The position numbers and the translations under genes are program-made. The notes under the pieces are model-generated. The model saw only the letters and a list, made by a program, of their open reading frames with translations, did no database searches and was not told the origin of the DNA. From the NCBI RefSeq assembly GCF_003260195.1, contig NZ_QEIH01000001.1:310001-374000 (forward strand): DNA of 64,000 nt. The letters run 5' to 3'. The DNA is from Lutibacter citreus (lineage in GTDB: Bacteria; Bacteroidota; Bacteroidia; Flavobacteriales; Flavobacteriaceae). Shown in pieces: positions 51,602 through 60,126 of this stretch; within the stretch, counting starts at the first letter, position 1; every line of letters starts with the position of its first letter.

Positions 51602-53161
51602 TTATTTGATTAATAATTCTTCTAGTTCTTCCAATGATTTTCCTTTAGTTTCAGGAACTTTAAACCAAATAAATATAAAACCTATAACTGCGAAAATTCC
51701 AAAAAGTAGGAATGTCATTGCGTTTCCTAATATAGAAAGTTCCCAAGGGAATAATAATTGAACTAAAAATGCCACTGCAAGATTTATTAACCCTACAAAT
51801 GAAATGGCAATACCTCTAATTCTATTTGGAAATAATTCTGAAAATAAAACCCACATAACAGGTCCAATAGACATAGCAAAGAAACCTACAAAACCGATAA
51901 TTCCTATTAGAATAAGTAATGTATTCATTTTTGCAGAAGCTGTTACAAGTGTTGCTTCATGAATTCTAGCACTTTCTGTACCTAAAGTTGTTACAATTGC
52001 AGCTTTAAAGTCAAGATCGTTTTCAAAAATTTTGTCTTGAAGCTGAATTATTTGTTCTTTATTTATCTCAGAAGGAAGATTTGCTATTGCATCTTTATTT
52101 AAGGTATAGGTTGCATCATTAAATCCGTAACTTAAAAGGAATAAGCAAGCTGCAATACCAGCCATACCTATTATTAAAAGTGGTTTTCTTCCAAATTTGT
52201 CTATTGCTAACATTGCTACAACTGTAAATCCTAAATTGGTTACACCAACTAATGCGGCTTGTATAAAAGAAGCGTCGGTACCGATTCCTGTTTGTTCAAA
52301 AATCATAGGCGCGTAAAACAGTACTGCGTTTATACCTACAATTTGTTGAAAAACACCAACAACTAAACCAATGATAATAACTTTTCTCATTGAAGGTTTA
52401 AAAATATCGGCTAGTTTAGATTTTTCTTTGTTTTTATCATCCGAAATACTTTGTTCAACTTCCTCTATTTGAATTTTTGCCTCTTCTTTAGAAACAATCT
52501 TATTCATTACGCTTAACGCTTCTTCTTTTTTGTGATGTACCATAAGCCATCTTGGGCTTCTTGGAACCATATAAAGACCAAAATAATATAGAATAGCAGG
52601 TAATGCTTCAAGACCTAACATCCATCTCCAGTTCCATTTTTCAAAACCAAGAGTTTGCGCCCAAGCAGCATCTGAATTTCCCCATTTTAATATTAAATAA
52701 TTTGTAAAAAAGGCGATTGAAATTCCTAATACTATATTTAATTGGTTAAAAGAAACTAGCTGACCTCTTTTTTTTGGTGGAGCAACTTCAGCAATATACA
52801 TTGGTGCAATAATTAAAGCAGCACCAACAGCCAAACCACCAATCATTCTAAATATAATAAGCCAAAAGAAAGAACCAGCTAAGGCAGAACCTATGGCTGA
52901 AATTGTAAATAATATGGAAGCGTATTTTAGGAGTTTTCTTCTACCGTGTTTATCACTCATTGGACCCGCTATAATCATTCCAAAAGCAGCTGTTAGTGTT
53001 ATTGAACTTACCGCCCAACCCAATTGAATTTTAGATAAATTAAATTCAGGCTCAATAAATTTTACCACTCCGGAAATAACCGAAGCATCAAATCCTAAAA
53101 GGAAACCACCTAGTGCAACTATTATTGCAATTCTAATAACAAAGTTATTTTTTGAAGCCAT
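51602..53161 (-). CDS. MFS sugar porter (XylE-like)
   Basis: A twelve-helix inner-membrane sugar/proton symporter of the sugar porter family, 519 residues. Signatures are GGFLLGFDASVISGV in helix 1, DKHGRRKL in the first cytoplasmic loop, PRSPRWLM before the central loop, DKFGRKPLLI in the second half and PETKGKSLEELE at the end. I start it at 53161, where the hydrophobic helix begins after a short polar stretch; 28 upstream codons have no family counterpart. A segment of about 65 residues (about 360-425, rich in charged residues) forms an unusually long outer loop in the second half. It leads the minus-strand operon, three bases before the GH50-like gene. Confidence 0.88.
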   Translation of the reverse strand: MASKNNFVIRIAIIVALGGFLLGFDASVISGVVKFIEPEFNLSKIQLGWAVSSITLTAAFGMIIAGPMSDKHGRRKLLKYASILFTISAIGSALAGSFFWLIIFRMIGGLAVGAALIIAPMYIAEVAPPKKRGQLVSFNQLNIVLGISIAFFTNYLILKWGNSDAAWAQTLGFEKWNWRWMLGLEALPAILYYFGLYMVPRSPRWLMVHHKKEEALSVMNKIVSKEEAKIQIEEVEQSISDDKNKEKSKLADIFKPSMRKVIIIGLVVGVFQQIVGINAVLFYAPMIFEQTGIGTDASFIQAALVGVTNLGFTVVAMLAIDKFGRKPLLIIGMAGIAACLFLLSYGFNDATYTLNKDAIANLPSEINKEQIIQLQDKIFENDLDFKAAIVTTLGTESARIHEATLVTASAKMNTLLILIGIIGFVGFFAMSIGPVMWVLFSELFPNRIRGIAISFVGLINLAVAFLVQLLFPWELSILGNAMTFLLFGIFAVIGFIFIWFKVPETKGKSLEELEELLIK

Positions 53162-53319
53162 ATTTTTACTTTTATTAAATTTACAGGTAAAAGTATGATT
53201 TAAATATGAAACGCCTAAAAAATATACTAGACAAATACTGAACAAATCTATTCTTAACTAGAATTTAACTGATAATAGCTTTTTTTAAGTAATTAAAATA
53301 ACATTTGATGTTTAGAAGA

Positions 53320-54090
53320 TTATTTACAAATAAATTGATTAATTTCTTGTTGAGCTTTCTTTAATTGATCTAAAATAAAATCTAAATTTTGATGCTCTTG
53401 TAGGTTAGAGGAAAAGACCGAAATTGCAAGAACAGCACTTAATTCTGATTCCTTTTCACCTATTGGCATAGCAATATCAGTAACACCACTTGTTAAAGTA
53501 CTGCTTGAATAAAAGTATCCATTCTTTTTAGCTTTCTCTACAGAATCTAAAAATTCATTTTGTTTTGTCTTATTCCAAGTATTATAATACTTATCTCTGG
53601 TAAGTATATCTGTTAATTTTTCTTTTGAAAATGTAGAAAGTAGTACTTTTCCAGAAGTAGTTAAAGAAATAGGAAAATGAGTTCCTTCTTCAATAGATAA
53701 GGATACTGCGCTCGGGCTTCTCATTTGACCAATAATAAGTAGTTTGTCATTGTTCATAACACTTAAATGACAAGATTCTTTTATTTTTTCAGATAATGAT
53801 TGCATTGGATAATATGCAACACGTTTTAATTCATCAAAAGGAGTATGTCTATGTGATAAACTATACATTTTTAATGAAAGTCTGTATTTTCCGGCATTTG
53901 CTCCTCTTATTAAATACTTTCTTTCTTCAAGACAAACCAACATTCTGTATATTTCACTAGGTGTTTTATTGATGCCTTGTGCAATTTCAGCTTGAGATAG
54001 CGGAATACCTTCTTGCGAAAGTAATTCTAAAATATCAAGCCCTTTGTCAAGCGCTGGTGCATTGTATTTAGTAGGGATATTTTCAGCCAT
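53320..54090 (-). CDS. IclR-family transcriptional regulator
   Basis: A DNA-binding regulator of 256 residues. Residues about 13-65 form the winged helix-turn-helix (LDILELLSQEGIPLSQAEIAQ; YRMLVCLEERKYL) and the rest the effector domain (IEEGTHFPISLTTSGKVLLS and SGVTDIAMPIGE). IclR proteins usually control sugar acid or small-molecule breakdown and sit beside their targets. It diverges from the RhaT and CoA-transferase operon across a 101-base gap that holds a palindrome overlapping the -33 element. The minus-strand group beginning at 53161 could also be a target. The ligand is unknown. Confidence 0.9.
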   Translation of the reverse strand: MAENIPTKYNAPALDKGLDILELLSQEGIPLSQAEIAQGINKTPSEIYRMLVCLEERKYLIRGANAGKYRLSLKMYSLSHRHTPFDELKRVAYYPMQSLSEKIKESCHLSVMNNDKLLIIGQMRSPSAVSLSIEEGTHFPISLTTSGKVLLSTFSKEKLTDILTRDKYYNTWNKTKQNEFLDSVEKAKKNGYFYSSSTLTSGVTDIAMPIGEKESELSAVLAISVFSSNLQEHQNLDFILDQLKKAQQEINQFICK

Positions 54091-54121
54091 ATTTAAACTT
54101 TAGATTTACAAATTTAATAAA

Positions 54122-54166
54122 AGAAATTTGTTTCTTGCGTAATTCATATATAAAATATAGTTTTGC
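54122..54166 (+). promoter_or_regulatory. Promoter of the RhaT operon with a candidate IclR operator
   Basis: TTG (54136-54138) and TAGTTTTG (54159-54166), 20 bases apart, fit the -33/-7 consensus. The palindrome AAGAAA-TTTG-TTTCTT (54122-54137) overlaps the -33 element, the position expected for a repressor site. Confidence 0.5.
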
Positions 54167-54191
54167 ATATGAAATATAAAAAATATTAAAT

Positions 54192-55262
54192 ATGGCAAAT
54201 CCATTATTAGGAACCTTAATTCATGCAATAGGTGGTGTATCTGCATCAACTTGTTATTTACCACTTCAAAAAGTTAAAAAATGGTCTTGGGATACCTATT
54301 GGTTATTACAAGCTTCTTTTGCTTGGTTTATTTTTCCATTTATTATAGGTTTTTTAACTGTACCCAACTTAATGGATGTTTTTGCTACAGCAGATACATC
54401 AGTTTTAATTAATGCGACCTTACTAGGGTCTATTTATGGTTTTGGAGGTATGTGTTTTGGGTTGGCTATTAGACATATTGGTTATTCGTTAACTTATACA
54501 ATTTCAATTGGTATTTCAGCAATATTGGGGACAATTGTTCCTTTAATTATGCATGGTGAATTAGTTGAAAAGTATAATGCACCAGGTGGGAAAGTTGTTT
54601 TTTTAGGAATGTTTTTTGCACTTATTGGAATTGTAATATGCGGTGTTGCAGGATATAAAAAAGAGAATGATTTAAAAGAAATAAAGATTGAAGGAGCAGA
54701 ACCGTTAACCTTTAATATGAAAAAGGGATTAACTTTAACATTAATTGCAGGTGTTTTATCTGCTGTTTTTGGAATTTCTTTGGAAGTAGGAGATCCTATA
54801 TCAGCAATTGCTGAAGCAAATGGTGCAGGGCAATTTCAGGGTAATGCGAAATTAATTTTATCAACAGGTGGAGCTTTTGTAACTAACTTAATATGGTTTA
54901 CAATTGTAGGTCTTAAAAAAGGAACTTTAAAGCAATTAATTGATGTTAAAGGAATTGGTGTTAGCGCTTATTCATTAAATGTAGGGATGTCAATTTTAAC
55001 AGGTGCATTATGGTATGGTCAATTTTTCTTTTATGGAATTGGGCATACAAATATGGGCGATTTTGGTTTTGCTAGTTGGGTAATTCACATGTCAATGTTA
55101 ATTTTCTTTAGTTACATAGTTGGTATCATAATGAAAGAATGGACACAAGTGTCTAAAAAAACAAATACAGTTTTAATTTTAGCATTAATTGTTTTAATAG
55201 CCTCTTTTGTGGTTATGGCTTACGGAACAATGCTAGGTGAAGGAAATATTGGAGGTCATTAA
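54192..55262 (+). CDS. rhaT: L-rhamnose/proton symporter family transporter RhaT
   Basis: An inner-membrane symporter of 356 residues with about ten membrane segments. It matches the RhaT pattern from the start (GTLIHAIGGVSASTCYLPLQKVKKWSWDTYWLLQA) through GFGGMCFGLAIRHIGYSL and the TISIGISAILGTIVP segment, ending GIIMKEWTQVSKKT. It leads the plus-strand operon controlled by the adjacent IclR gene. The natural substrate may be rhamnose or a related deoxy or methylated sugar; the other operon members are not classic rhamnose enzymes, so the substrate may be different from the name. The ATG at 54192 follows a well-placed promoter. Confidence 0.82.
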   Translation: MANPLLGTLIHAIGGVSASTCYLPLQKVKKWSWDTYWLLQASFAWFIFPFIIGFLTVPNLMDVFATADTSVLINATLLGSIYGFGGMCFGLAIRHIGYSLTYTISIGISAILGTIVPLIMHGELVEKYNAPGGKVVFLGMFFALIGIVICGVAGYKKENDLKEIKIEGAEPLTFNMKKGLTLTLIAGVLSAVFGISLEVGDPISAIAEANGAGQFQGNAKLILSTGGAFVTNLIWFTIVGLKKGTLKQLIDVKGIGVSAYSLNVGMSILTGALWYGQFFFYGIGHTNMGDFGFASWVIHMSMLIFFSYIVGIIMKEWTQVSKKTNTVLILALIVLIASFVVMAYGTMLGEGNIGGH

Positions 55263-55283
55263 AAAATATTGAAAGAAAATAAG

Positions 55284-56435
55284 ATGAGTACAAAAACAAT
55301 ACAATTAAAAGGAATTACTTGGAACCATAGTAGAGGTTTTACTTCAATGGTTGCTACGGCACAACGTTTTTCAGAATTAAATCCTAATATAGAAATTACT
55401 TGGGAGAAAAGATCGTTGCAAGCATTTGCAGATGAGCCAATAAATGAATTGGCAAAGAGGTACGATTTATTAATTATTGATCATCCTTGGGCTGGATTTG
55501 CAGGAAAAAATAATGTAATTTTACCTTTAGATGAATATCTTCCTAAAGAATTTTTAACAGACCTAGCAGAGAATTCTGTTGGTCGTTCTCACGAAAGTTA
55601 TTCTTCAAATGGCCATCAATGGGCGTTGGCTGTTGATGCTGCAACTCCAGTAGCTTCAAGTAGACCAGATATTTTGGCAGATAAAGGTTTAAAATTACCT
55701 GAAACTTATGACGATTTATTAGCGCTTGCAAAAAAAGGTTTGGTTATTATGCCAGGAATTCCTCAAGACACATTAATGAATTTTTATATGATGTGTTGTA
55801 ATTTAGGAGAAGAAGTTTGTACTTCAAAAGAACACGTTGTTAGTGAGGAAGTTGGGATAAAAGCATTAAAAATGTTACGTGAATTGGCTGTTGAAATGGA
55901 TCCTCAAATTTTTGATTGGAATCCAATTAAAATTTATGAAGCGATGACGCAAACAGATAAGTATGCATACTGCCCTTGGGCGTATGGATATACTAATTAT
56001 AGCCGAAATGGATATGCGCGTAAATTATTGCATTTCCACGATATGGTTAAAATTAACGGAGTAGGAGCTATTTCAACTTTAGGAGGAACTGGTTTAGCGG
56101 TTTCAGCTGAAACAAAAGAAATTGATGCTGTAATGAAGTATGTAGAATATGTTGGTTCTGAAGATTGTCAGAAAACCGTGTTTTTTGATAATGGAGGACA
56201 ACCAGGTCATAGAAAAGCTTGGACAGATGAACATACAAACAGTTTAACTGCAAATTTCTTTAAAAATACACTGCCTGGCTTAGATAGGTCTTTTTTACGT
56301 CCTAGATATAACGGACATATGTATTTTCAAGATAGAGCAGGAGCGCCAATTAGAGAATATATGATGAATGGTGGTGATGAAAAAGCATTGCTTTCTCAAT
56401 TGAACGAAGTATATAAAAAATCATTAGAAATTTAA
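55284..56435 (+). CDS. Solute-binding-protein homologue lacking a signal peptide
   Basis: A 383-residue protein of the family 1 extracellular solute-binding fold (WEKRSLQAFADEPINELA; YDLLIIDHPWAGF; LPETYDDLLALAKKGL). It begins MSTKTIQLKGITWNH, with no signal peptide or lipobox; an upstream TTG-started extension (MKENK) does not add one. It should therefore be cytoplasmic. The ATG at 55284 lies 21 bases after the RhaT stop and has an A/G-rich leader. No ABC permease or ATPase occurs in the window. It may bind a metabolite for the neighbouring CoA-transferases or sense it, or have evolved into an enzyme; none of this is shown by the sequence. Confidence 0.75.
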   Translation: MSTKTIQLKGITWNHSRGFTSMVATAQRFSELNPNIEITWEKRSLQAFADEPINELAKRYDLLIIDHPWAGFAGKNNVILPLDEYLPKEFLTDLAENSVGRSHESYSSNGHQWALAVDAATPVASSRPDILADKGLKLPETYDDLLALAKKGLVIMPGIPQDTLMNFYMMCCNLGEEVCTSKEHVVSEEVGIKALKMLRELAVEMDPQIFDWNPIKIYEAMTQTDKYAYCPWAYGYTNYSRNGYARKLLHFHDMVKINGVGAISTLGGTGLAVSAETKEIDAVMKYVEYVGSEDCQKTVFFDNGGQPGHRKAWTDEHTNSLTANFFKNTLPGLDRSFLRPRYNGHMYFQDRAGAPIREYMMNGGDEKALLSQLNEVYKKSLEI

Positions 56436-56469
56436 AAATTAAGATTGAAACCAAATTAAATATATACTG

Positions 56470-56550
56470 TTCGTCAACCTGAATTTGTTTCAGGTTCTAA
56501 CACTCAGAGGAAATATTTGATGAGATTCTGAAATAAGTTCAGAATGACGT
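56470..56550. repeat. REPIN-like element, CTGAA type, copy 5
   Basis: TCGTCAACCTGAATTTGTTTCAG (from 56471) and CTGAAATAAGTTCAGAATGACG (to 56549) are opposed ends almost identical to those of copy 4. It lies in the 160-base gap between the first solute-binding-like gene and the first CoA-transferase gene. Confidence 0.65.
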
Positions 56551-56595
56551 TTAAAAGTCAATAAAATTAGTTTCATAATAATAAAACAATATAAA

Positions 56596-57738
56596 ATGAG
56601 ACCATTAGAAGGTGTATTAGTTTTAGAGTTTGCTCAATTTATGGCTGGTCCTTCAGCTGGATTGAAATTAGCAGATTTAGGAGCTAGAGTTATAAAAATT
56701 GAAAGACCAGGAAGCGGCGAAGCTGGTAGAGGAATTGCGCTTAAAAATTTATTTTTAGACGGAAGTAGCTTGGTGTTTCATACAGCAAATAGAAATAAAG
56801 ATTCTTACGCAGCAAATTTAAAAGATCCAGAAGATTTAGAACGTGTTAAAAAATTAATAGCACAAGCTGATGTTATGACTCATAATTTCCGTCCGGGAGT
56901 TATGGAGAAAATTGGATTGGATTATAAAACTGTTCAAGAAATTAATCCTAAAATGGTTTATGCAACTGTAACGGGTTATGGAACAGAAGGTCCTTGGTCT
57001 AAAAAACCTGGGCAAGATTTATTGGTTCAATCTATGTCTGGTTTTGCAAATTTAAACGGAGATAGAGATGAAGATCCAGTGCCAGTAGGTGCTGCAATTT
57101 CTGATATTATTACCGGTACGCATTTAGCACATGGTATTTTATCAAGTTTATTAAGAAGAGAAAAAACAAATAAAGGTGCTTTAATTGAAGTTAGCTTATT
57201 GGAGTCAACTTTAGATCTTCAGTTTGAATTTATTACAACCTATTTAAATGATGGTCGCAAAAAACCTGAGCGCGCAAAAAAAGGTTCTGCGAATCCATTT
57301 TTAGGGGCGCCTTATGGAGTATATAAAACAAAAGACGGATATTTATCATTAGCAATGGGATCGTTAATTAAGTTAGCTGAGGTGTTAAAATGTGATGCTT
57401 TAAAAACATATACAGATCCAGAATCTTGTTTTACGCTACGAGACGAAATTATGGATATTTTAAGGTCTTTTCTTATTGAAAAAAATACAGAAGAATGGTT
57501 GGCAATTTTAGAGCCAGCAGGAATTTGGTGTTCTGATGTTTATGACTATAAAGAGTTATTGAATCACGAAGGGTATAAAGTCCTTCAAATGGATCAGAAA
57601 TTACCATTACTTTCAGGAGAAGAAGTACATACAACGCGCTGCCCTATTAGAATGAATGATGAACGTTTGTTCTCTCAAAAACCAGCACCAAGAGTTGGTC
57701 AGCATACGGCAGCTATTATTAAAGAATTTAATCTATAG
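56596..57738 (+). CDS. Class III (CaiB/BaiF-type) CoA-transferase, first copy
   Basis: Transfers CoA between carboxylic acids by way of an aspartyl-CoA intermediate. The start [27 protein letters not shown], the [15 protein letters not shown] segment, [15 protein letters not shown] and [13 protein letters not shown] are family signatures; Asp170 in the last corresponds to the catalytic Asp of formyl-CoA transferase. At 380 residues it has normal length. The next gene encodes a close paralogue, so the pair could form a heteromer or act on two substrates. It is cytoplasmic. In a sugar cluster its likely use is activation of a sugar-derived acid for the crotonase-fold enzyme at 46193, which is inference. 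Confidence 0.9.
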   Translation: MRPLEGVLVLEFAQFMAGPSAGLKLADLGARVIKIERPGSGEAGRGIALKNLFLDGSSLVFHTANRNKDSYAANLKDPEDLERVKKLIAQADVMTHNFRPGVMEKIGLDYKTVQEINPKMVYATVTGYGTEGPWSKKPGQDLLVQSMSGFANLNGDRDEDPVPVGAAISDIITGTHLAHGILSSLLRREKTNKGALIEVSLLESTLDLQFEFITTYLNDGRKKPERAKKGSANPFLGAPYGVYKTKDGYLSLAMGSLIKLAEVLKCDALKTYTDPESCFTLRDEIMDILRSFLIEKNTEEWLAILEPAGIWCSDVYDYKELLNHEGYKVLQMDQKLPLLSGEEVHTTRCPIRMNDERLFSQKPAPRVGQHTAAIIKEFNL

Positions 57739-57743
57739 TAAAA

Positions 57744-58889
57744 ATGAAACCATTAGAAGATATATTAGTTATAGATTTAAGTCAGTTTTTATCAGCGCCT
57801 TCCGCTACATTAAGATTGGCAGATTTAGGAGCTAGAGTTATAAAAGTTGAAAGACCAGAAACAGGTGATATTACACGTCAATTATATGTTTCAAATGTAA
57901 TTTTAAATGGAGAATCCTCTGTTTTTAGAGCAATCAATAGAAATAAAGAAAGTTTTCAAGCAGATTTAAAGAATGATATTGATAAACAACGTGTTTTAAA
58001 ATTAATTAAAAAAGCGGATGTTTTGGTTCATAATTTCCGTCCGGGAGTTATTGAGCGATTAGGTTTTGATTATGATACAATTAAAAAAATAAATCCAAGT
58101 ATTGTTTATGGGGATGTTTCAGGATATGGATCAGAAGGTCCTTGGGCTAAAAAACCAGGACAAGATTTATTAGTACAATCACTGTCTGGATTAACTTGGT
58201 TAAATGGGATTGAAGGTACTGGTCCAACTCCAGTTGGATTAGCTGTTGTTGATATTTTAACTGGAGCACATTTGGTTCAGGGTATTTTGGCTGGGTTGTT
58301 AAAACGCTCTAAAACGGGTGAAGGAAGTAAAGTTTCAGTAAGTATGATGGAGTCTATTGTAGATTTTCAATTTGAATCTATTACAACTTTTTATCACGAT
58401 GGTGGAGCGCCAACAGTTCGTCCAAAAAATAATAGCGCACACGCTTATTTAGGAGCGCCTTATGGTGTTTACCAAACTCAAAATGGTTATATATCGCTTG
58501 CAATGGGTTCTATTCCTGTTTTGGGAGAACTTTTAGGTTGCGAAGCTTTAACTGAATACAAAGAAATTGAATCTTGGTTTACAAAAAGAGATGAGATAAA
58601 ATCTATTTTGGCAGATCATTTAGCAACAGATACTACTGAAAAATGGTTGTCCATTTTAGAACCTGCCGATATTTGGTGTGCAAGTATTATGGATTGGGAC
58701 ACCTTGTTTGCTCAAGACGGATTTAAAGTGTTGGATATGATTCAAAAGGTAACAATGGGTGATGGTTTTGAATATGAAACTACACGTTGCCCTATTAAAA
58801 TAGATGGTGAATATTTAACATCAACTTTAGGTTCACCAGCCTTAGGAGAGCATACTGCATCTATTGTAAAAGAATTAATTGAAAATTAA
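57744..58889 (+). CDS. Class III (CaiB/BaiF-type) CoA-transferase, second copy
   Basis: A tandem paralogue of the preceding gene, clearly similar along its whole length and starting five bases after it. [35 protein letters not shown] and [13 protein letters not shown] place the catalytic Asp at residue 170, exactly as in the first copy. Both copies therefore look active. The C-terminal domains keep [11 protein letters not shown] and [10 protein letters not shown]. The stop codon overlaps the next start by one base. A fused double-domain enzyme of this family is known (DddD, for DMSP), but these are separate genes and no DMSP-specific neighbour is present. Confidence 0.9.
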   Translation: MKPLEDILVIDLSQFLSAPSATLRLADLGARVIKVERPETGDITRQLYVSNVILNGESSVFRAINRNKESFQADLKNDIDKQRVLKLIKKADVLVHNFRPGVIERLGFDYDTIKKINPSIVYGDVSGYGSEGPWAKKPGQDLLVQSLSGLTWLNGIEGTGPTPVGLAVVDILTGAHLVQGILAGLLKRSKTGEGSKVSVSMMESIVDFQFESITTFYHDGGAPTVRPKNNSAHAYLGAPYGVYQTQNGYISLAMGSIPVLGELLGCEALTEYKEIESWFTKRDEIKSILADHLATDTTEKWLSILEPADIWCASIMDWDTLFAQDGFKVLDMIQKVTMGDGFEYETTRCPIKIDGEYLTSTLGSPALGEHTASIVKELIEN

Positions 58890-60124
58890 TGAGTTCTAAT
58901 AAATTCAGAATAGCAGTCCGTAAGTTTGATGCATTTGAAAGTGCAATTGATAAAATATGGAAGTTATTTTGTGAAAAAACTGGATGTACTCTAGAATTGG
59001 AAGCAGTTCCTTTGGATTTACATCCATTATACGATACCATTTTAAAAGAAGATGGGTTAAAAAATGGAACTTGGGATGTTTCTTTAATAAATACAGATTG
59101 GATTACTGAAGCTTATGCTTCAAATTCGGTAGAAAATTTATCGTCATATATTGCTAAAGAAGCGCCACAAGATTTTCCAAATGGATGGTCAAAATCTTTA
59201 TTGTACAAACAAGAATTTGAAGAAAAAACAGTTGGATTACCATTTCACGATGGGCCAGAATGTTTGATTTATAGAAAAGATTTATTTGAAGCTACTTTAG
59301 AAAAAGAAAACTTCAAAAAGCAATTTGGGAAAGAATTGGAAATTCCTAAAACATGGGATGATTTAATGCAGGTTGCTGAATTCTTTAATAGACCCGAACA
59401 AGATTTATACGGAACTACATTTGCTGCATTTCCTGATGGTCATAATACGGTATTTGATTTCTGTTTACAATTATGGACACGTAACGGTGAGTTATTTGAT
59501 GAAAACAAAAAAATAAAATTAAATTCTGAAGCTGCTGTGGAAGGAATGGAATTCTACAGAAAAGCATTAAAAAATACCAATGCAATTCATCCAGATTCAA
59601 GAGATTTTGATTCAGTAAAATCGGGGTTAGCTTTTGCAAATGGAAATTTAGCTATGATGGTAAACTGGTTTGGTTTTGCATCAATGTGTGAATTTTTAGA
59701 AGATTCAAAAGTAAAAGGAAAAGTAGATATTGCAAATGTACCTGCAGGCCCAACAGGAGAAGGAACTTCATTAAATGCCTATTGGATGTACGTAATAGGT
59801 ACTGGAAGCGAACATAAAAAGTTGGCATACGAATTTATTAAATTTGCTGTAAGTGAAGAAAATGATAAGTTACTAACATTAGAAGGGGCAATTGGTTGCA
59901 GAAAATCTACTTGGCATGATTCAGATGTTAATAGAGAGGTACCTTATTATCATAAATTAGAAGAATTACATAAAAAAACACGATCACTTCCTAGAAAAAG
60001 TAATTGGTCTGAAATAGCTGATGTTATTGATCAATTGGTTTTAGAAGTTATAAATACTTCCAAAGACATTAAAACTATTTTAGATGAAGCACAGCTAGAA
60101 ATAAATCGTATAGAAAATATTTAA
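58889..60124 (+). CDS. Second solute-binding-protein homologue lacking a signal peptide
   Basis: A 411-residue family 1 solute-binding fold protein that starts [16 protein letters not shown] with no export signal. Typical stretches are WDVSLINTDWITEAYAS, YRKDLFE, IPKTWDDLMQVAEFFNRP and NGNLAMMVNWFGFASM. It is only distantly similar to the first homologue at 55284, so the pair is not a recent duplication. Its start overlaps the CoA-transferase stop by one base, so production is coupled to that enzyme, which argues for a shared cytoplasmic task rather than a stray transporter subunit. The ligand is unknown. A sugar oligomer or a polyol acid would suit the fold. Confidence 0.78.
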   Translation: MSSNKFRIAVRKFDAFESAIDKIWKLFCEKTGCTLELEAVPLDLHPLYDTILKEDGLKNGTWDVSLINTDWITEAYASNSVENLSSYIAKEAPQDFPNGWSKSLLYKQEFEEKTVGLPFHDGPECLIYRKDLFEATLEKENFKKQFGKELEIPKTWDDLMQVAEFFNRPEQDLYGTTFAAFPDGHNTVFDFCLQLWTRNGELFDENKKIKLNSEAAVEGMEFYRKALKNTNAIHPDSRDFDSVKSGLAFANGNLAMMVNWFGFASMCEFLEDSKVKGKVDIANVPAGPTGEGTSLNAYWMYVIGTGSEHKKLAYEFIKFAVSEENDKLLTLEGAIGCRKSTWHDSDVNREVPYYHKLEELHKKTRSLPRKSNWSEIADVIDQLVLEVINTSKDIKTILDEAQLEINRIENI

Positions 60125-60126
60125 TT

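Noticed and set aside
56596..58889. A split DddD-type DMSP CoA-transferase/lyase
   Set aside because: DddD is a single long protein with linked domains; here there are two full-length ordinary class III enzymes, and the neighbours are sugar genes rather than DMSP transport or acrylate genes.
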